The notes below the pieces were generated by a model, which saw only the letters and a program-made list of their open reading frames with translations, had not been told where the DNA came from and made no database searches. From Legionella sainthelensi (GTDB lineage: Bacteria; Pseudomonadota; Gammaproteobacteria; Legionellales; Legionellaceae), in assembly GCF_900637685.1 (NCBI RefSeq), contig NZ_LR134388.1, positions 3,499,001 through 3,563,000 on the forward strand: DNA of 64,000 bases, given 5' to 3'. The stretch's first letter is position 1. Every line of letters begins with the position of its first letter. This document shows positions 27,923-36,512 of this stretch, piece after piece. A program made the position numbers and the translations under genes.

Positions 27923-28557
27923 ACCAGCTCTCAATAATTCATCACCCTTATATTTATTTAGTATTTATCAGTTTTCATTTATTCAGCGGGCAAGGACTAA
28001 CTGGTGTGTGCTATTGGTTACGTTTTGGTAAAAGCCCCATTATCTGTTATCAGAAAAAAAGTCATAATCAACATCATTTAATTTCTCAATGGCTCATTTT
28101 GCCTGTACTTGTATGGTTTAGTTGTATTAGCTTGTATGCTCTTTCGCAAGACTTTAGAAGCAGTTGTTTTAATTGGCCTTTATCGATAATCAATCCACTT
28201 TATGGCTGGGGTATTGCGATTACAGGACTAGTTGGAATGCTCGTATGCCAATATGAAATGGGCGAAGCATTTCGTGTAGGCCAAGAATCAAAAAAAGAGC
28301 AATCGCAAAATATTTTGAAAACCAAAGGGTGTTTTAAATTTTCAAGAAACCCAATTTATTTTTTTTCAATACTGTACTTAATTGGCGTATCGCTTTGGAG
28401 CCTCATATGGCCCGTTTGGATTGCTTTAATGACGATCATGGTTCTGATTCATTTTTTGGTTTTGGAAGAAGAGCATTTTTTAGCACAACGTTTTGGCGAT
28501 GCCTATTTAATTTATAAAAAATCGGCTCCGCGTTATATTGGTTTAATTAGAACGTAA
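27919..28557 (+). CDS. ICMT/PEMT-like integral membrane methyltransferase
   Basis: A 212-aa membrane protein with five or six hydrophobic segments. The C-terminal catalytic region has the isoprenylcysteine carboxyl methyltransferase pattern: KFSRNPIYFFSILYLIG (the RNP/P-Y SAM-binding helix) and LEEEHFLAQRFGDAYLIYKK (the EE...F...Y..Y motif). Family members methylate carboxylates, phospholipid amines or other lipid-embedded acceptors. The start at 27919 overlaps the upstream stop (ATGA); a longer open frame upstream lies inside the condensation gene. The operon context suggests a lipid-like substrate. Confidence 0.82.
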   Translation: MNQLSIIHHPYIYLVFISFHLFSGQGLTGVCYWLRFGKSPIICYQKKSHNQHHLISQWLILPVLVWFSCISLYALSQDFRSSCFNWPLSIINPLYGWGIAITGLVGMLVCQYEMGEAFRVGQESKKEQSQNILKTKGCFKFSRNPIYFFSILYLIGVSLWSLIWPVWIALMTIMVLIHFLVLEEEHFLAQRFGDAYLIYKKSAPRYIGLIRT

Positions 28558-28567
28558 AGGAATACTG

Positions 28568-29521
28568 ATGAATAATAATGGATATCCCTGGGGGGTACCT
28601 CAAGCGGTGCTGCAAAGAGCCTATCAAAAATCAAGCCTATACGTCATCACAAAACTCTGTTTCTTATTTTTTATCTGGTACTGTTTGGGTTTTTGTATTT
28701 TAAAAACACATTCTATAGGGTTAAAAATTATTATGTGGTTTTTTTTAGGGTATTTCATTAATGGATTAGTTCAATTAGTACATGACAGTTGGCACCATAC
28801 TCTATTCCCTAAACGATGGCAAAACCGCCTTCTTGGGCATCTGTTGTCGTTTTTATTTTTTGTTTTATACCACCCTCCTAGACACGGGCATTTACTGCAC
28901 CACCGTTATAATAGAACCGAACGCGACCCTGATGCTTATAACACAGGAAAAAGAAGCTGGGATTTAGTGCTTTTGTATTATGGGTTTTTTTTATTGGGTG
29001 TTCCCTTAGCGATTATTCATTTTAATGTGCTTTATCCATTACAATTTTATAAACGGCATCAATTAAGAAAACATTTCCTGCAACTTGGTTTCTTGATATT
29101 AGTGCAAGTCTTCGTGTGGATTATTTTGGTTCAAAAAAATATGACCCATTTAGCCTACCAAACATGGCTAATTCCTGTATTCTTTACTTCGATATGGAAT
29201 GGAATGAAGTCCGTGGCCGATCATTTTCAAAATGATTGGCAAGGAAGTCCACTAAAAACAGCCACCACGGTAATCAGTAATCCTCTCACTACTTTTTTCT
29301 GGAATGGATTAAATTATCATTTGGAACATCACTTGTTTCCCGGGGTACCAGGATATAACTTACCGCTGTTACATCCTCATCTCAAAGAATTATTCCAACA
29401 GAATCGCTCTTCACTTTTTTCAAGTTATTACAAAATATGGTGGCGCGCTTTAATTAGAGGTCCTGAAGTGATTGATCGTGAAGGAAAATTCAACCCATTC
29501 AAATTTCAAAATGAGAATTAG
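28568..29521 (+). CDS. Membrane fatty acid desaturase / hydroxylase
   Basis: A 317-aa membrane-bound non-haem di-iron enzyme. All three histidine boxes are present: HDSWHH (residues 72-77), HGHLLHH, and YHLEHHLFP. Four hydrophobic stretches frame them in the usual topology. The spacing matches fatty acid desaturases, though beta-carotene hydroxylase-type enzymes share it. It starts with a good ribosome binding site (AAAGGAA) 10 bases after the ICMT-like gene, and ends 2 bases before the next start. It probably introduces a double bond or hydroxyl into an acyl chain handled by this operon. Confidence 0.88.
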   Translation: MNNNGYPWGVPQAVLQRAYQKSSLYVITKLCFLFFIWYCLGFCILKTHSIGLKIIMWFFLGYFINGLVQLVHDSWHHTLFPKRWQNRLLGHLLSFLFFVLYHPPRHGHLLHHRYNRTERDPDAYNTGKRSWDLVLLYYGFFLLGVPLAIIHFNVLYPLQFYKRHQLRKHFLQLGFLILVQVFVWIILVQKNMTHLAYQTWLIPVFFTSIWNGMKSVADHFQNDWQGSPLKTATTVISNPLTTFFWNGLNYHLEHHLFPGVPGYNLPLLHPHLKELFQQNRSSLFSSYYKIWWRALIRGPEVIDREGKFNPFKFQNEN

Positions 29522-29523
29522 CA

Positions 29524-30768
29524 ATGACAACACGCTGGTACCATTCCATTCGTTATGAATATCAACGTTGGCCTTTATGGCGACTTGATTTAGATTTAGC
29601 CTATATTCTTAAAAGTTTGGACCACAAACATCGTCCAAGTACCCTAATAGACAAAACCCATTTTTTAGCGATGCATCAATGGCTAAAACATCATCAATGG
29701 CCCTCAGTATCGGACAAACAAGCCATAACACTGTGTGCTATGGGGGACATGATGTGGATCCGTAGTGGTTGGATCAATGCGTTATCCGCAGGGGTAAAAC
29801 AACATTTAGCTCATGCAGATCTTACTCTTACAAATCTTGAAACTCCAATCGATCCTGCACGAAAAATACCTAAGTGGGTTTATGAAACGTTTCACTATAA
29901 TGCACCCAAGGATTATTTAACGAGTTGGAATGTTTTACCCTCCCACATCCAACATGTATTCTCTATTTGTAATAACCATGCGCTCGATCAAAAAGAAGAA
30001 GGTCTGCAAGCCACACGAAATTCAATACTGGAACAGGGAACTCACTTCCATTGTCTTGGGGGAAGAAATCAAGATGAAGACACTTTGCTTCTCACGATCA
30101 AAGGAATAAAAATTGGTTTTATGGCGTCCACTTTTGCAGTGAATCATTTAAAAACACATCACCTCACTCCTAAAGGAGTTCCAATTCATTTATTTGGATG
30201 TCCTCATAGAGAGCCTGATTGGGTTAAAATTGCTGAACGCATTCAAAAGATGAAAAACAAAGGCGCTGAGTTTATTATTTTTTCACCACATTGGGGATAT
30301 GAATATGAATATTGGCCTGATGAATTACAAAGAGCACATGCGTTGAAACTCATTGAACTTGGTGTTGATTTAATTTTGGGCCATTCACCACATGTAGTAC
30401 AACCGATAGAAATGGTTTCTATCAACAAAATGGATGTTCAATGTCCTTTACAAATAGAGCGTCAAGGCTCTAAAGGATTTGGAATTATTGCTTGGTCTTT
30501 AGGGAATTTTTTAACAATTATGCCAACGCTTCCTTGTAAAACTGGCGTAATTTTTAAACTGGATTTGGTCAAAAAAGATCAACAAATTTTTATTAAAAAA
30601 ATTGAGTTAATTCCAGTCTATACCACAAAATCAGCAAAAGCACATTGGCTGGATAGACAAGTGGTATGTCTTCCTGAGTTATCTGACTCTCAAAATGCTC
30701 TTAAAGCCCGAATAATACGTCATTGCCAACAAATTAGCCCGTTAATGAATTTAGGAGATCCTCAATGA
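29524..30768 (+). CDS. CapA-family metallophosphatase-like protein
   Basis: A 414-aa protein with the calcineurin-like CapA/PgsA fold. Motifs in order: CAMGDMMW (metal-binding GD), LTLTNLETPI (NLE), SICNNHALD (the NNH motif), FSPHWGYEYEYWPD (H-W-G-E) and LILGHSPHVVQPIE (GHxPH), ending AWSLGNF. Family members act in poly-gamma-glutamate synthesis or as ATP-dependent-ligase-like or phosphatase enzymes in biosynthetic clusters. Unlike classical CapA there is no N-terminal membrane anchor. Its TGA overlaps the next ATG, so translation is coupled to the HDO-like protein. The precise reaction is unknown. Confidence 0.85.
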   Translation: MTTRWYHSIRYEYQRWPLWRLDLDLAYILKSLDHKHRPSTLIDKTHFLAMHQWLKHHQWPSVSDKQAITLCAMGDMMWIRSGWINALSAGVKQHLAHADLTLTNLETPIDPARKIPKWVYETFHYNAPKDYLTSWNVLPSHIQHVFSICNNHALDQKEEGLQATRNSILEQGTHFHCLGGRNQDEDTLLLTIKGIKIGFMASTFAVNHLKTHHLTPKGVPIHLFGCPHREPDWVKIAERIQKMKNKGAEFIIFSPHWGYEYEYWPDELQRAHALKLIELGVDLILGHSPHVVQPIEMVSINKMDVQCPLQIERQGSKGFGIIAWSLGNFLTIMPTLPCKTGVIFKLDLVKKDQQIFIKKIELIPVYTTKSAKAHWLDRQVVCLPELSDSQNALKARIIRHCQQISPLMNLGDPQ

Positions 30769-31379
30769 ATAAATCCCAATATCAGACCATAAATTTATTA
30801 GATACTTACTGCCAAAACATGGCAGAAAGCGTTATTCTTCTATTAGATAAAATTGATCTTAATAAGTATCTGAATTTTCTTGAAATGATGTACCACTATA
30901 CTCGAGACAGTGGAAAAAGACTTCAGCATGCCGCAGAGCAAGCCCAGAGTGAACGAATAAAAAAAGTATTTGCCGAATTAGCACAAGAAGAACAATATCA
31001 TTATCGTCTCGCTGAAAAAGATTTACAAACTTTTGGTAAAAAACCTGAACCTGAGGCCCCATCTGTCGTTTTAGAGTTCGATCAGTTTTGGATGACTATT
31101 GCCTCAGAAGAAGAATATCAATTTGTCGGGGCGTTATATGTATTAGAAAACGTAGCCCGCCTGTTAAAAACGAGTGTCATGCCTCATTTTGTACGCTTAA
31201 ATATTGGACCAGAGCAAGGTAAATTTATACTGACTCATTTAGTTGCGGATGACGATCATGGCGATCAATTACGCCTTTTATGTCACCATACTACCGATAC
31301 AGTGGTATCTCAAATCGAAATAGGTGCTCAAAAAGCCAGTGCTTTTTGGATTAAAATCCATCACGAGTCTTTAAACTAA
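30765..31379 (+). CDS. Haem-oxygenase/TENA-like putative di-iron protein (HDO family)
   Basis: Last gene of the operon, 204 aa, all helical. Candidate metal-ligand motifs: YHYTRDSGKR (about 43-52), ELAQEEQYHYRLAEKD (about 71-86), YVLENVARLL (about 125-134) and HLVADDDHGDQL (about 158-169). The E-x-x-H, E and H...DDH spacing fits HDO-type oxidases or ferritin/rubrerythrin-like proteins. HDO relatives include UndA, which converts fatty acids to terminal alkenes, so a role on the acyl chain made by the desaturase and P450 is attractive but inferred. It starts with an ATGA overlap. Confidence 0.65.
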   Translation: MNKSQYQTINLLDTYCQNMAESVILLLDKIDLNKYLNFLEMMYHYTRDSGKRLQHAAEQAQSERIKKVFAELAQEEQYHYRLAEKDLQTFGKKPEPEAPSVVLEFDQFWMTIASEEEYQFVGALYVLENVARLLKTSVMPHFVRLNIGPEQGKFILTHLVADDDHGDQLRLLCHHTTDTVVSQIEIGAQKASAFWIKIHHESLN

Positions 31380-31531
31380 CGTCATTCTCTTATTGAGAGA
31401 ACCTGACTTCAAACTGCTGAGGCTTGGGAGATGCACAAAAGCATGGCCTCGAAGCCTTGGCCTGGATGCAGAGTAGTTGCCCCCACTTAGATACACAGCA
31501 TCCAGAATGCCATATGAATTGCCAAAAAACT

Positions 31532-33313
31532 CTAATAAGTAAAAGAATCAGTATGTTGAATAAATTGGGTGATTTCTTCGAGCTGTTTTTTTGCCAGATA
31601 TTCATCTTGTTCGTTTTCGGGATCAATTTTGGCAAGTTTTTGATAAAGTTTCTCTATATTTTCATGTCGTCCTTTACCAAAAATTTTGGAGTGACTGAAA
31701 AAATAAAATAATCCTCTTTCTGTTTTTTCTTGGCCTAATTGTTGCAGTTGTTGTAATTTTTCTAAGGGTGAGTTTGGTTCATTTAAAATTTTAGCAATTT
31801 TCATCATTCCGGTACTGTTTGTATTGATAAATTTGTTTGTTAACGTTTTTCCATCGTAAACTTCTTTGGTACAAGTATGAAAACTGACCAGTGCTTTTTT
31901 AAATTTTAAATTCTCTTGTTCTAACAAGTAAGTTACTTTTTCCAGATTAGGATAAGGACGATCTATATCATTAATATCCACACCGCGGTTTTCTTTAATC
32001 AAACGTGCAGATAACTCATAATGAGATGCTGGCAAAGTAAATTTGGCAATCTCTTTATAAATAGCCATTCTTTTTAAGAGCATTCGTCGATTAAATACAT
32101 CACTTCGATGGTTTGTTTCACTAAATAGATTATCCGTAAACTTGGTTAAATGATGTTTGGTGTTCAATAAATTCAGATACTTATGGTACATCTCAAATTC
32201 ATCAAAATGCTTTACCAAAACAGCCCAATGATCATTAAAAATCTTATATGCGTCCAATCTGGCTGGAAGAGTTACAAGAAATTTATTGACTTGATTAATA
32301 GTTGGGCGATCTCCTGGTGTAGTACTTTGTAAACGCAACAATAAATTTTTGATATCCTTCAAAAGAAAAGGATCTACATCAGACACATCATAACCAGTAA
32401 ATAAACCATCAAAACAAAATGGAGCATGAGCTAATTCAAGTCGAGTCTTGGCTAAATCTTTATATTTCATTATATGGGTCGCACCAAATATCTCACCCAG
32501 TATTGCTGCTAAAGCATACATATCAGATTGATAAGTGCTTCTTGCATGCATAAGAACTTCGGGAGCCATATAATAGGGGGTTCCAGAAAAGTGGAAATTA
32601 TTTTGCGAATCTGCGTCTTCAGCCAAACCAAAATCGATAAATATTATAAGAAATTGATCTTTTTCGAGATTTTTATAACAAATATTTGCTGGCTTAAGAT
32701 CACGATGCACCACACCCCTCTGTTGCAATAATAACATTTCGCTCGCTATTCGAGCTGCAACGTGCAATCGATGGAGAAATGAATACTTATTGCTGGGGAT
32801 AAAAGGCAACAAGTTATCAAGACTAGTCCCGCAATCTTCAACAACAGTAATCACTTTATCTTCAGCACCGACAACTGCAACTACTTTGACGCCATGATTT
32901 TTTTGTTTTATTGCCTCTTTTATAGTTCTTCGCAAAAGCGGTTCATACGGAAGATCTTCATTTGCTTTTTGTATTTTAACTACATCGTTTACGGGAATAA
33001 CTTGTGCTTGATAGCGTTTCTTATTGACGTCATAAGTGACTATGATTTTATGTTTTGAGCCATTAACAGAGCCAAATCCTCCTTTTCCTTTAGTGGCATT
33101 ATCAATGATATGCCACTGATTTTTAGCAGATAAAACTAAATTATGGCTGAATGAGAATTTGGGGGAGTTAAATGGGCTAAATGTTGATGATTTTTTTGAA
33201 TGAAGAAACTTTACTCCTTCTTTTTGCTTAAATAAAAATTTAGCAACTTCTTCACTTAGAAATAATACACCCTTTTGATTGCGCAACACTACATCAAAAT
33301 CAACATACTTCAT
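31532..33313 (-). CDS. Eukaryotic-type Ser/Thr protein kinase, Dot/Icm effector candidate
   Basis: A 593-aa protein. A kinase domain spans about residues 65-345: Gly-rich loop GKGGFGSV, catalytic loop HRDLKPANI (His203, Asp205), DFG (IDFGLAED, Asp227) and activation segment GTPYYMAPE. All core catalytic residues are present, so it should be active. The roughly 245-residue C-terminal region is helical with no known domain. The final 30 residues are Glu-rich (ENEQDEYLAKKQLEEITQF) before a short polar end, resembling the E-block export signal of Dot/Icm effectors, and Legionella LegK-type kinases are effectors. There is no signal peptide. Assignment to a particular LegK protein is not possible here. 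Confidence 0.85.
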   Translation of the reverse strand: MKYVDFDVVLRNQKGVLFLSEEVAKFLFKQKEGVKFLHSKKSSTFSPFNSPKFSFSHNLVLSAKNQWHIIDNATKGKGGFGSVNGSKHKIIVTYDVNKKRYQAQVIPVNDVVKIQKANEDLPYEPLLRRTIKEAIKQKNHGVKVVAVVGAEDKVITVVEDCGTSLDNLLPFIPSNKYSFLHRLHVAARIASEMLLLQQRGVVHRDLKPANICYKNLEKDQFLIIFIDFGLAEDADSQNNFHFSGTPYYMAPEVLMHARSTYQSDMYALAAILGEIFGATHIMKYKDLAKTRLELAHAPFCFDGLFTGYDVSDVDPFLLKDIKNLLLRLQSTTPGDRPTINQVNKFLVTLPARLDAYKIFNDHWAVLVKHFDEFEMYHKYLNLLNTKHHLTKFTDNLFSETNHRSDVFNRRMLLKRMAIYKEIAKFTLPASHYELSARLIKENRGVDINDIDRPYPNLEKVTYLLEQENLKFKKALVSFHTCTKEVYDGKTLTNKFINTNSTGMMKIAKILNEPNSPLEKLQQLQQLGQEKTERGLFYFFSHSKIFGKGRHENIEKLYQKLAKIDPENEQDEYLAKKQLEEITQFIQHTDSFTY

Positions 33314-33367
33314 ACGATTTCCACAAAACTGAAATCAAAAATTGGCGCTATAGTATCAGTTTATATC

Positions 33368-33383
33368 ATTAAAATTCATTAAG
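33368..33383 (-). promoter_or_regulatory. Tandem TTAAT repeat upstream of the kinase gene
   Basis: On the minus strand, CTTAAT and TTAAT are spaced 10 bases apart, 12 bases before a TACTAT -10-like box and about 55-70 bases before the start codon. This recalls the PmrA box (tandem cTTAATatT with 11-base spacing) that controls many Legionella effectors, but the spacing is one base short. Confidence 0.3.
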
Positions 33384-33470
33384 ATGGAAAAAAAACTTAA
33401 ACCCACTTACGATAACACTTGATTCAGGTTAATATAGATTCTTTTTATAGTAGTTGTTCCTAAACCGAAC

Positions 33471-34430
33471 ATGTCAAAATCAATTGATTATACAAAACGT
33501 ATCTCCTGCGTAGTGCCAGTTTTTAATGAAGAGGCAGGAATTGCTGAGTTTATTACTGCCCTGACTGATACCCTAAAAAAATTAAGCTATGTTTATGAAA
33601 TAATTCTTGTAGATGATGGCAGTAAAGACAACACGCCAGCAATTATTCAGCAGTTAAGATCTCAGTTCGCGCTGCGCTGTATTCGTTTTAGTCGTAATTT
33701 TGGCAAAGAAAATGCCATCAGTGCAGGTCTTGACCATGCACAAGGAGATGCTGTTATTTTGCTCGATGCCGATTTCCAACATCCTCTTGAACTTTTAAGT
33801 CAGTTCATTGCTAAATGGGAAGAAGGTTATGATATGGTGTACGCAGTTCGCCAAAACCGAACGAACGAATCATGGTTAAAGAGGACTTGCGCCAAAGCAT
33901 TTTACCAGTTTACTTCACGAATCAATCGAATTAATATTCCAGCAAATGCTGGCGACTTTAGGCTTCTAGATCGAAAAATAGTCAATGCGTTGCAAAAATT
34001 ACCTGAGCGTAATCGCTTTATGAAAGGGTTATACAGCTGGGTTGGATTTAAACAAATTGCTATTCCTTTTGAAGTGCAACCACGAAAAACGGGAAACTCG
34101 CAATGGAACTTCTATTCTCTCTTGGATTTAGCGATTACCGGAATTACGTCATTTACTGCATTTCCCCTACGCATGATTGCTATAGGTGGAATTAGTGTCG
34201 CCACACTCGCAATACTCTATGGTACCTGGATTATACTCAGCACGTTAATTTTCGGTAAAGAAACGCCAGGATGGGCAACTATTGTCACTACCATTAGCTT
34301 CTTTGGTGGTTTGCAACTTTTTGCTTTAGGAGTGGTAGGCGAATATATAGGACGTGTCTTTGACGAGGTTAAACACAGACCTCACTATATTATTGATGAG
34401 GAATCCAGTTTTGACGACAACATCTCTTAG
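33471..34430 (+). CDS. Bactoprenol-type glycosyltransferase GtrB (GT2)
   Basis: A 319-aa enzyme that transfers a sugar (usually glucose) from UDP-sugar to undecaprenyl phosphate. The GT2 domain shows VVPVFNEE, ILVDDGSKDNT, RFSRNFGKENAISAGLDHA and LLDADFQHPLE (the DxD/QHP motif). Two C-terminal transmembrane helices follow (IAIGGISVATLAILYGTW and ISFFGGLQLFALGVVGEYIG), then the family's R.F.E.K.RP.Y end. With the GtrA-like flippase next to it, it likely modifies a surface glycan such as LPS O-chain. The ribosome binding site is weak. Confidence 0.9.
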   Translation: MSKSIDYTKRISCVVPVFNEEAGIAEFITALTDTLKKLSYVYEIILVDDGSKDNTPAIIQQLRSQFALRCIRFSRNFGKENAISAGLDHAQGDAVILLDADFQHPLELLSQFIAKWEEGYDMVYAVRQNRTNESWLKRTCAKAFYQFTSRINRINIPANAGDFRLLDRKIVNALQKLPERNRFMKGLYSWVGFKQIAIPFEVQPRKTGNSQWNFYSLLDLAITGITSFTAFPLRMIAIGGISVATLAILYGTWIILSTLIFGKETPGWATIVTTISFFGGLQLFALGVVGEYIGRVFDEVKHRPHYIIDEESSFDDNIS

Positions 34431-34803
34431 TTTAGGGCTCAGACTGATTTATTTTTTTGGAATAGGGGGTACAGCTGCATTAGTTCATCTGTCTGTCGTA
34501 TTTATTTTGGTAAGTTTCTTGTACATCCCCGCATTAATTGCCAATATATTTGCCTTTTTAATAGCGTTTAATGTGAGTTTTTTAGGACATAAATATTTCA
34601 CCTTTTCCCATTTACATGACGAAAAAAAATTAAGTTTACCTCATTTTTTCCTCGTTGCGTCTTCTGCAGGAGTCATCAATGAACTGCTATTCTTTTTACT
34701 TTTAAAGTACACCACACTCAATTATCTATTTGCTTTAATACTAGTCTTGGGTTTTGTTTCTATTTATAGCTTTATAATTTCACGAACCTGGGCTTGTCGT
34801 TAG
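34396..34803 (+). CDS. GtrA-family flippase-like membrane protein
   Basis: It overlaps the end of the gtrB-like gene by 35 bases, so the two are translationally coupled. It has four transmembrane helices (first LIYFFGIGGTAALVHLSVVF, with the family's G..A...H/D) and the NVSFLGHKYFTF motif typical of GtrA. It probably flips undecaprenyl-phosphate-glucose across the inner membrane. The start is ambiguous: the ATG at 34396 gives 135 aa, while a TTG at 34411 with GAGGAA seven bases upstream gives 130 aa. Confidence 0.82.
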   Translation: MRNPVLTTTSLSLGLRLIYFFGIGGTAALVHLSVVFILVSFLYIPALIANIFAFLIAFNVSFLGHKYFTFSHLHDEKKLSLPHFFLVASSAGVINELLFFLLLKYTTLNYLFALILVLGFVSIYSFIISRTWACR

Positions 34804-34846
34804 ACCAGCGGTTGCAGAAGATGATCCCGAGCGAGTACTCCCTGTA

Positions 34847-35176
34847 TTATTCTATATCAAAATGTGAACCACTAATCACTTCAACGATTTCACGAATAAT
34901 AAGTCGACCCTTGGCCATTTCTTTGATTTTAGGCAATACCAACTCTGCTTTTTCGATGGTATCAACGAAATGCACTACTAAAGGAAGCTTGCTTCCGATG
35001 TCAACCAATGATGTAGATACAATAGGAGCCTTAAAAGTAAATCCAGCAACCCCACGTAACACCGTTCCACCGGCAATCCCATTTTCATCAAGCATATTTA
35101 ATAATTCAAGATGTAAGGGACGATGCTGCCATTTATCTCCCTCATTAATGTAGACAGAAACTTTTATATGGTTCAT
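34847..35176 (-). CDS. DUF190 family protein (CrcB partner)
   Basis: A 109-aa alpha/beta protein of the PII-like ferredoxin-fold DUF190 family, commonly encoded beside crcB. It begins with a strand (IKVSVYINEGDKWQHRPLH) followed by a helix and the conserved G..G.TVLRGV.GF segment. It starts one base after the crcB stop, so the two form an operon. It is thought to help fluoride export or its regulation; the exact role is unclear. Confidence 0.85.
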   Translation of the reverse strand: MNHIKVSVYINEGDKWQHRPLHLELLNMLDENGIAGGTVLRGVAGFTFKAPIVSTSLVDIGSKLPLVVHFVDTIEKAELVLPKIKEMAKGRLIIREIVEVISGSHFDIE

Positions 35177-35177
35177 A

Positions 35178-35552
35178 TCAAATTGCCCGAGCGAGCACTA
35201 CGCCCGCGATTACTGCAAGTAAAGAAAAAAGATTATTGCAAATAAAATTTAGTGCAGCAAGTGCATAATCACTTTGCTCTATAAGTCGATACGTTTCATA
35301 ACTGAAACTAGAAAATGTTGTATAAGCACCACAAAAGCCAACAGCAACAAATGATCTCCACCTGGGGTCAACTTCGACACGTTCCAAAGTCCAAACAAGA
35401 AAAAAACCGAGAATAAAACTGCCTGTAAGGTTAACGAGAAAAGTTCCATAGGGGATATCTGCGGACAAATACCTAATTGAAAAACGATTCACTAAATAAC
35501 GTAAGTTCGCACCAAGCACTGCTCCGCAAGAGATCCAAAAAATATCATTCAA
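35178..35552 (-). CDS. crcB: Fluoride ion channel/exporter CrcB (FluC)
   Basis: A 124-aa membrane protein with four transmembrane helices. Conserved features are present: G..LGANLRYL in helix 1, GTFLVNLTGSFILG (the pore Asn and sodium-site region) and GFCGAYTTFSSFSYE (the FTTFSTF-type Phe-box). It exports fluoride as a dimer. The start is a TTG with AAAGGAA seven bases upstream; the nearby ATG is out of frame. No fluoride riboswitch motif is evident in the short leader. It is transcribed with the DUF190 gene. Confidence 0.93.
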   Translation of the reverse strand: MNDIFWISCGAVLGANLRYLVNRFSIRYLSADIPYGTFLVNLTGSFILGFFLVWTLERVEVDPRWRSFVAVGFCGAYTTFSSFSYETYRLIEQSDYALAALNFICNNLFSLLAVIAGVVLARAI

Positions 35553-35616
35553 GGGATTTTCCTTTCATTAATCCAGATTGCACAACTAAAAAGATAATAC
35601 ATAAAAATATTGTAAG

Positions 35617-36429
35617 CTAATCTTCTTGATATGCAAGACGCACATGATATTCGTTACAATCGGTTAAAAACTCATCGCTTAAGAAATAATTCAGTTCCTT
35701 GAAACGGGCAGGAGCAATAATATCCGCACTATTTATTCCCTCTCCTGGATGACACATAATGAGCGTATTTTCTTTTGCGAAACACAGCCATTTCCTAAAT
35801 AAATCCCGATAATTCGCATGCTCTGCAAAATCATAAATGCCGGAAAAATAACCATTATGAGGTATCTTGAATTTGATTAATTGCTGCGCCAAAGCTTTAC
35901 CACCAGTGAAACTGAGCACTTTTGCCTTTAAGCGAAATTGAGGCAAATTAAGAGAGGGCCATACGGAGCGAATAGAGATTCCGCTGCCTTTTAAACGTTG
36001 CTCGTAAAGATCTAAAATCACTTTTCTTATCACAGGAAATTGATGCACATGTTGATGACCATCAATAAAATCAGGTAACCGTTGCATCGTTTCGGTAAAT
36101 TGCTTCAGTTGCGCTAAAAACTCTTGGGCAATAAAAGATAATTTCAAGGAGTGCATATGTGATTTAATCAGTAACTCACTGAGATTAAAACATTTTCTTT
36201 GCGGATGGACCATTAAATTGCCTTCGGTGAGATTAAAATGCAAACCAATCTTAACCGAATTTTTTAAAGAAAGTAGTTGTTGACTATAAGCAACAAAATT
36301 AGGCATGTTGGTCATACAACTTACCGCTGATAGGCGCTTTATGTGCGCTAATTTTAAAATCCCTTCTGAAACTTCAGAATTCAAACCAAAATCATCCGCA
36401 CACAACACTACGGTTTTCAATTCAATCAC
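35617..36429 (-). CDS. ChbG/HpnK (YdjC) family carbohydrate deacetylase
   Basis: A 270-aa predicted metal-dependent N-deacetylase. Motifs: VVLCADDFGLN (the ADDFG metal-binding pair near the N-terminus), KIGLHFNLTEG (GLHxxLTEG, second His ligand) and FIDGHQHVHQFP (DGHxHxH), then MCHPGEG near the C-terminus. Family members remove acetyl groups from chitin oligosaccharides or hopanoid-linked GlcNAc. The substrate is unknown here. The start codon is GTG. It is not clearly in an operon with its neighbours. Confidence 0.88.
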   Translation of the reverse strand: MIELKTVVLCADDFGLNSEVSEGILKLAHIKRLSAVSCMTNMPNFVAYSQQLLSLKNSVKIGLHFNLTEGNLMVHPQRKCFNLSELLIKSHMHSLKLSFIAQEFLAQLKQFTETMQRLPDFIDGHQHVHQFPVIRKVILDLYEQRLKGSGISIRSVWPSLNLPQFRLKAKVLSFTGGKALAQQLIKFKIPHNGYFSGIYDFAEHANYRDLFRKWLCFAKENTLIMCHPGEGINSADIIAPARFKELNYFLSDEFLTDCNEYHVRLAYQED

Positions 36430-36512
36430 GATGAATAACCAAATTATTGCAATAAAATCGTATCATATATCATTTCTGCTCTAAAAGAGCGAATAAATTG
36501 ACCGCTCTTGAA

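Noticed and set aside
31390-31711. Overlapping plus and minus frames between the HDO-like gene and the kinase
   Set aside because: They are shadows of the kinase gene or lie in the short convergent spacer; no ribosome binding site and no protein-like pattern.
33368-33383. Exact PmrA box before the kinase gene
   Set aside because: The TTAAT repeats are 10, not 11, bases apart, so it is listed only as a low-confidence element.
35553-35616. Possible fluoride riboswitch before crcB
   Set aside because: The leader is short and does not contain the conserved GG-GAUGG-type core.
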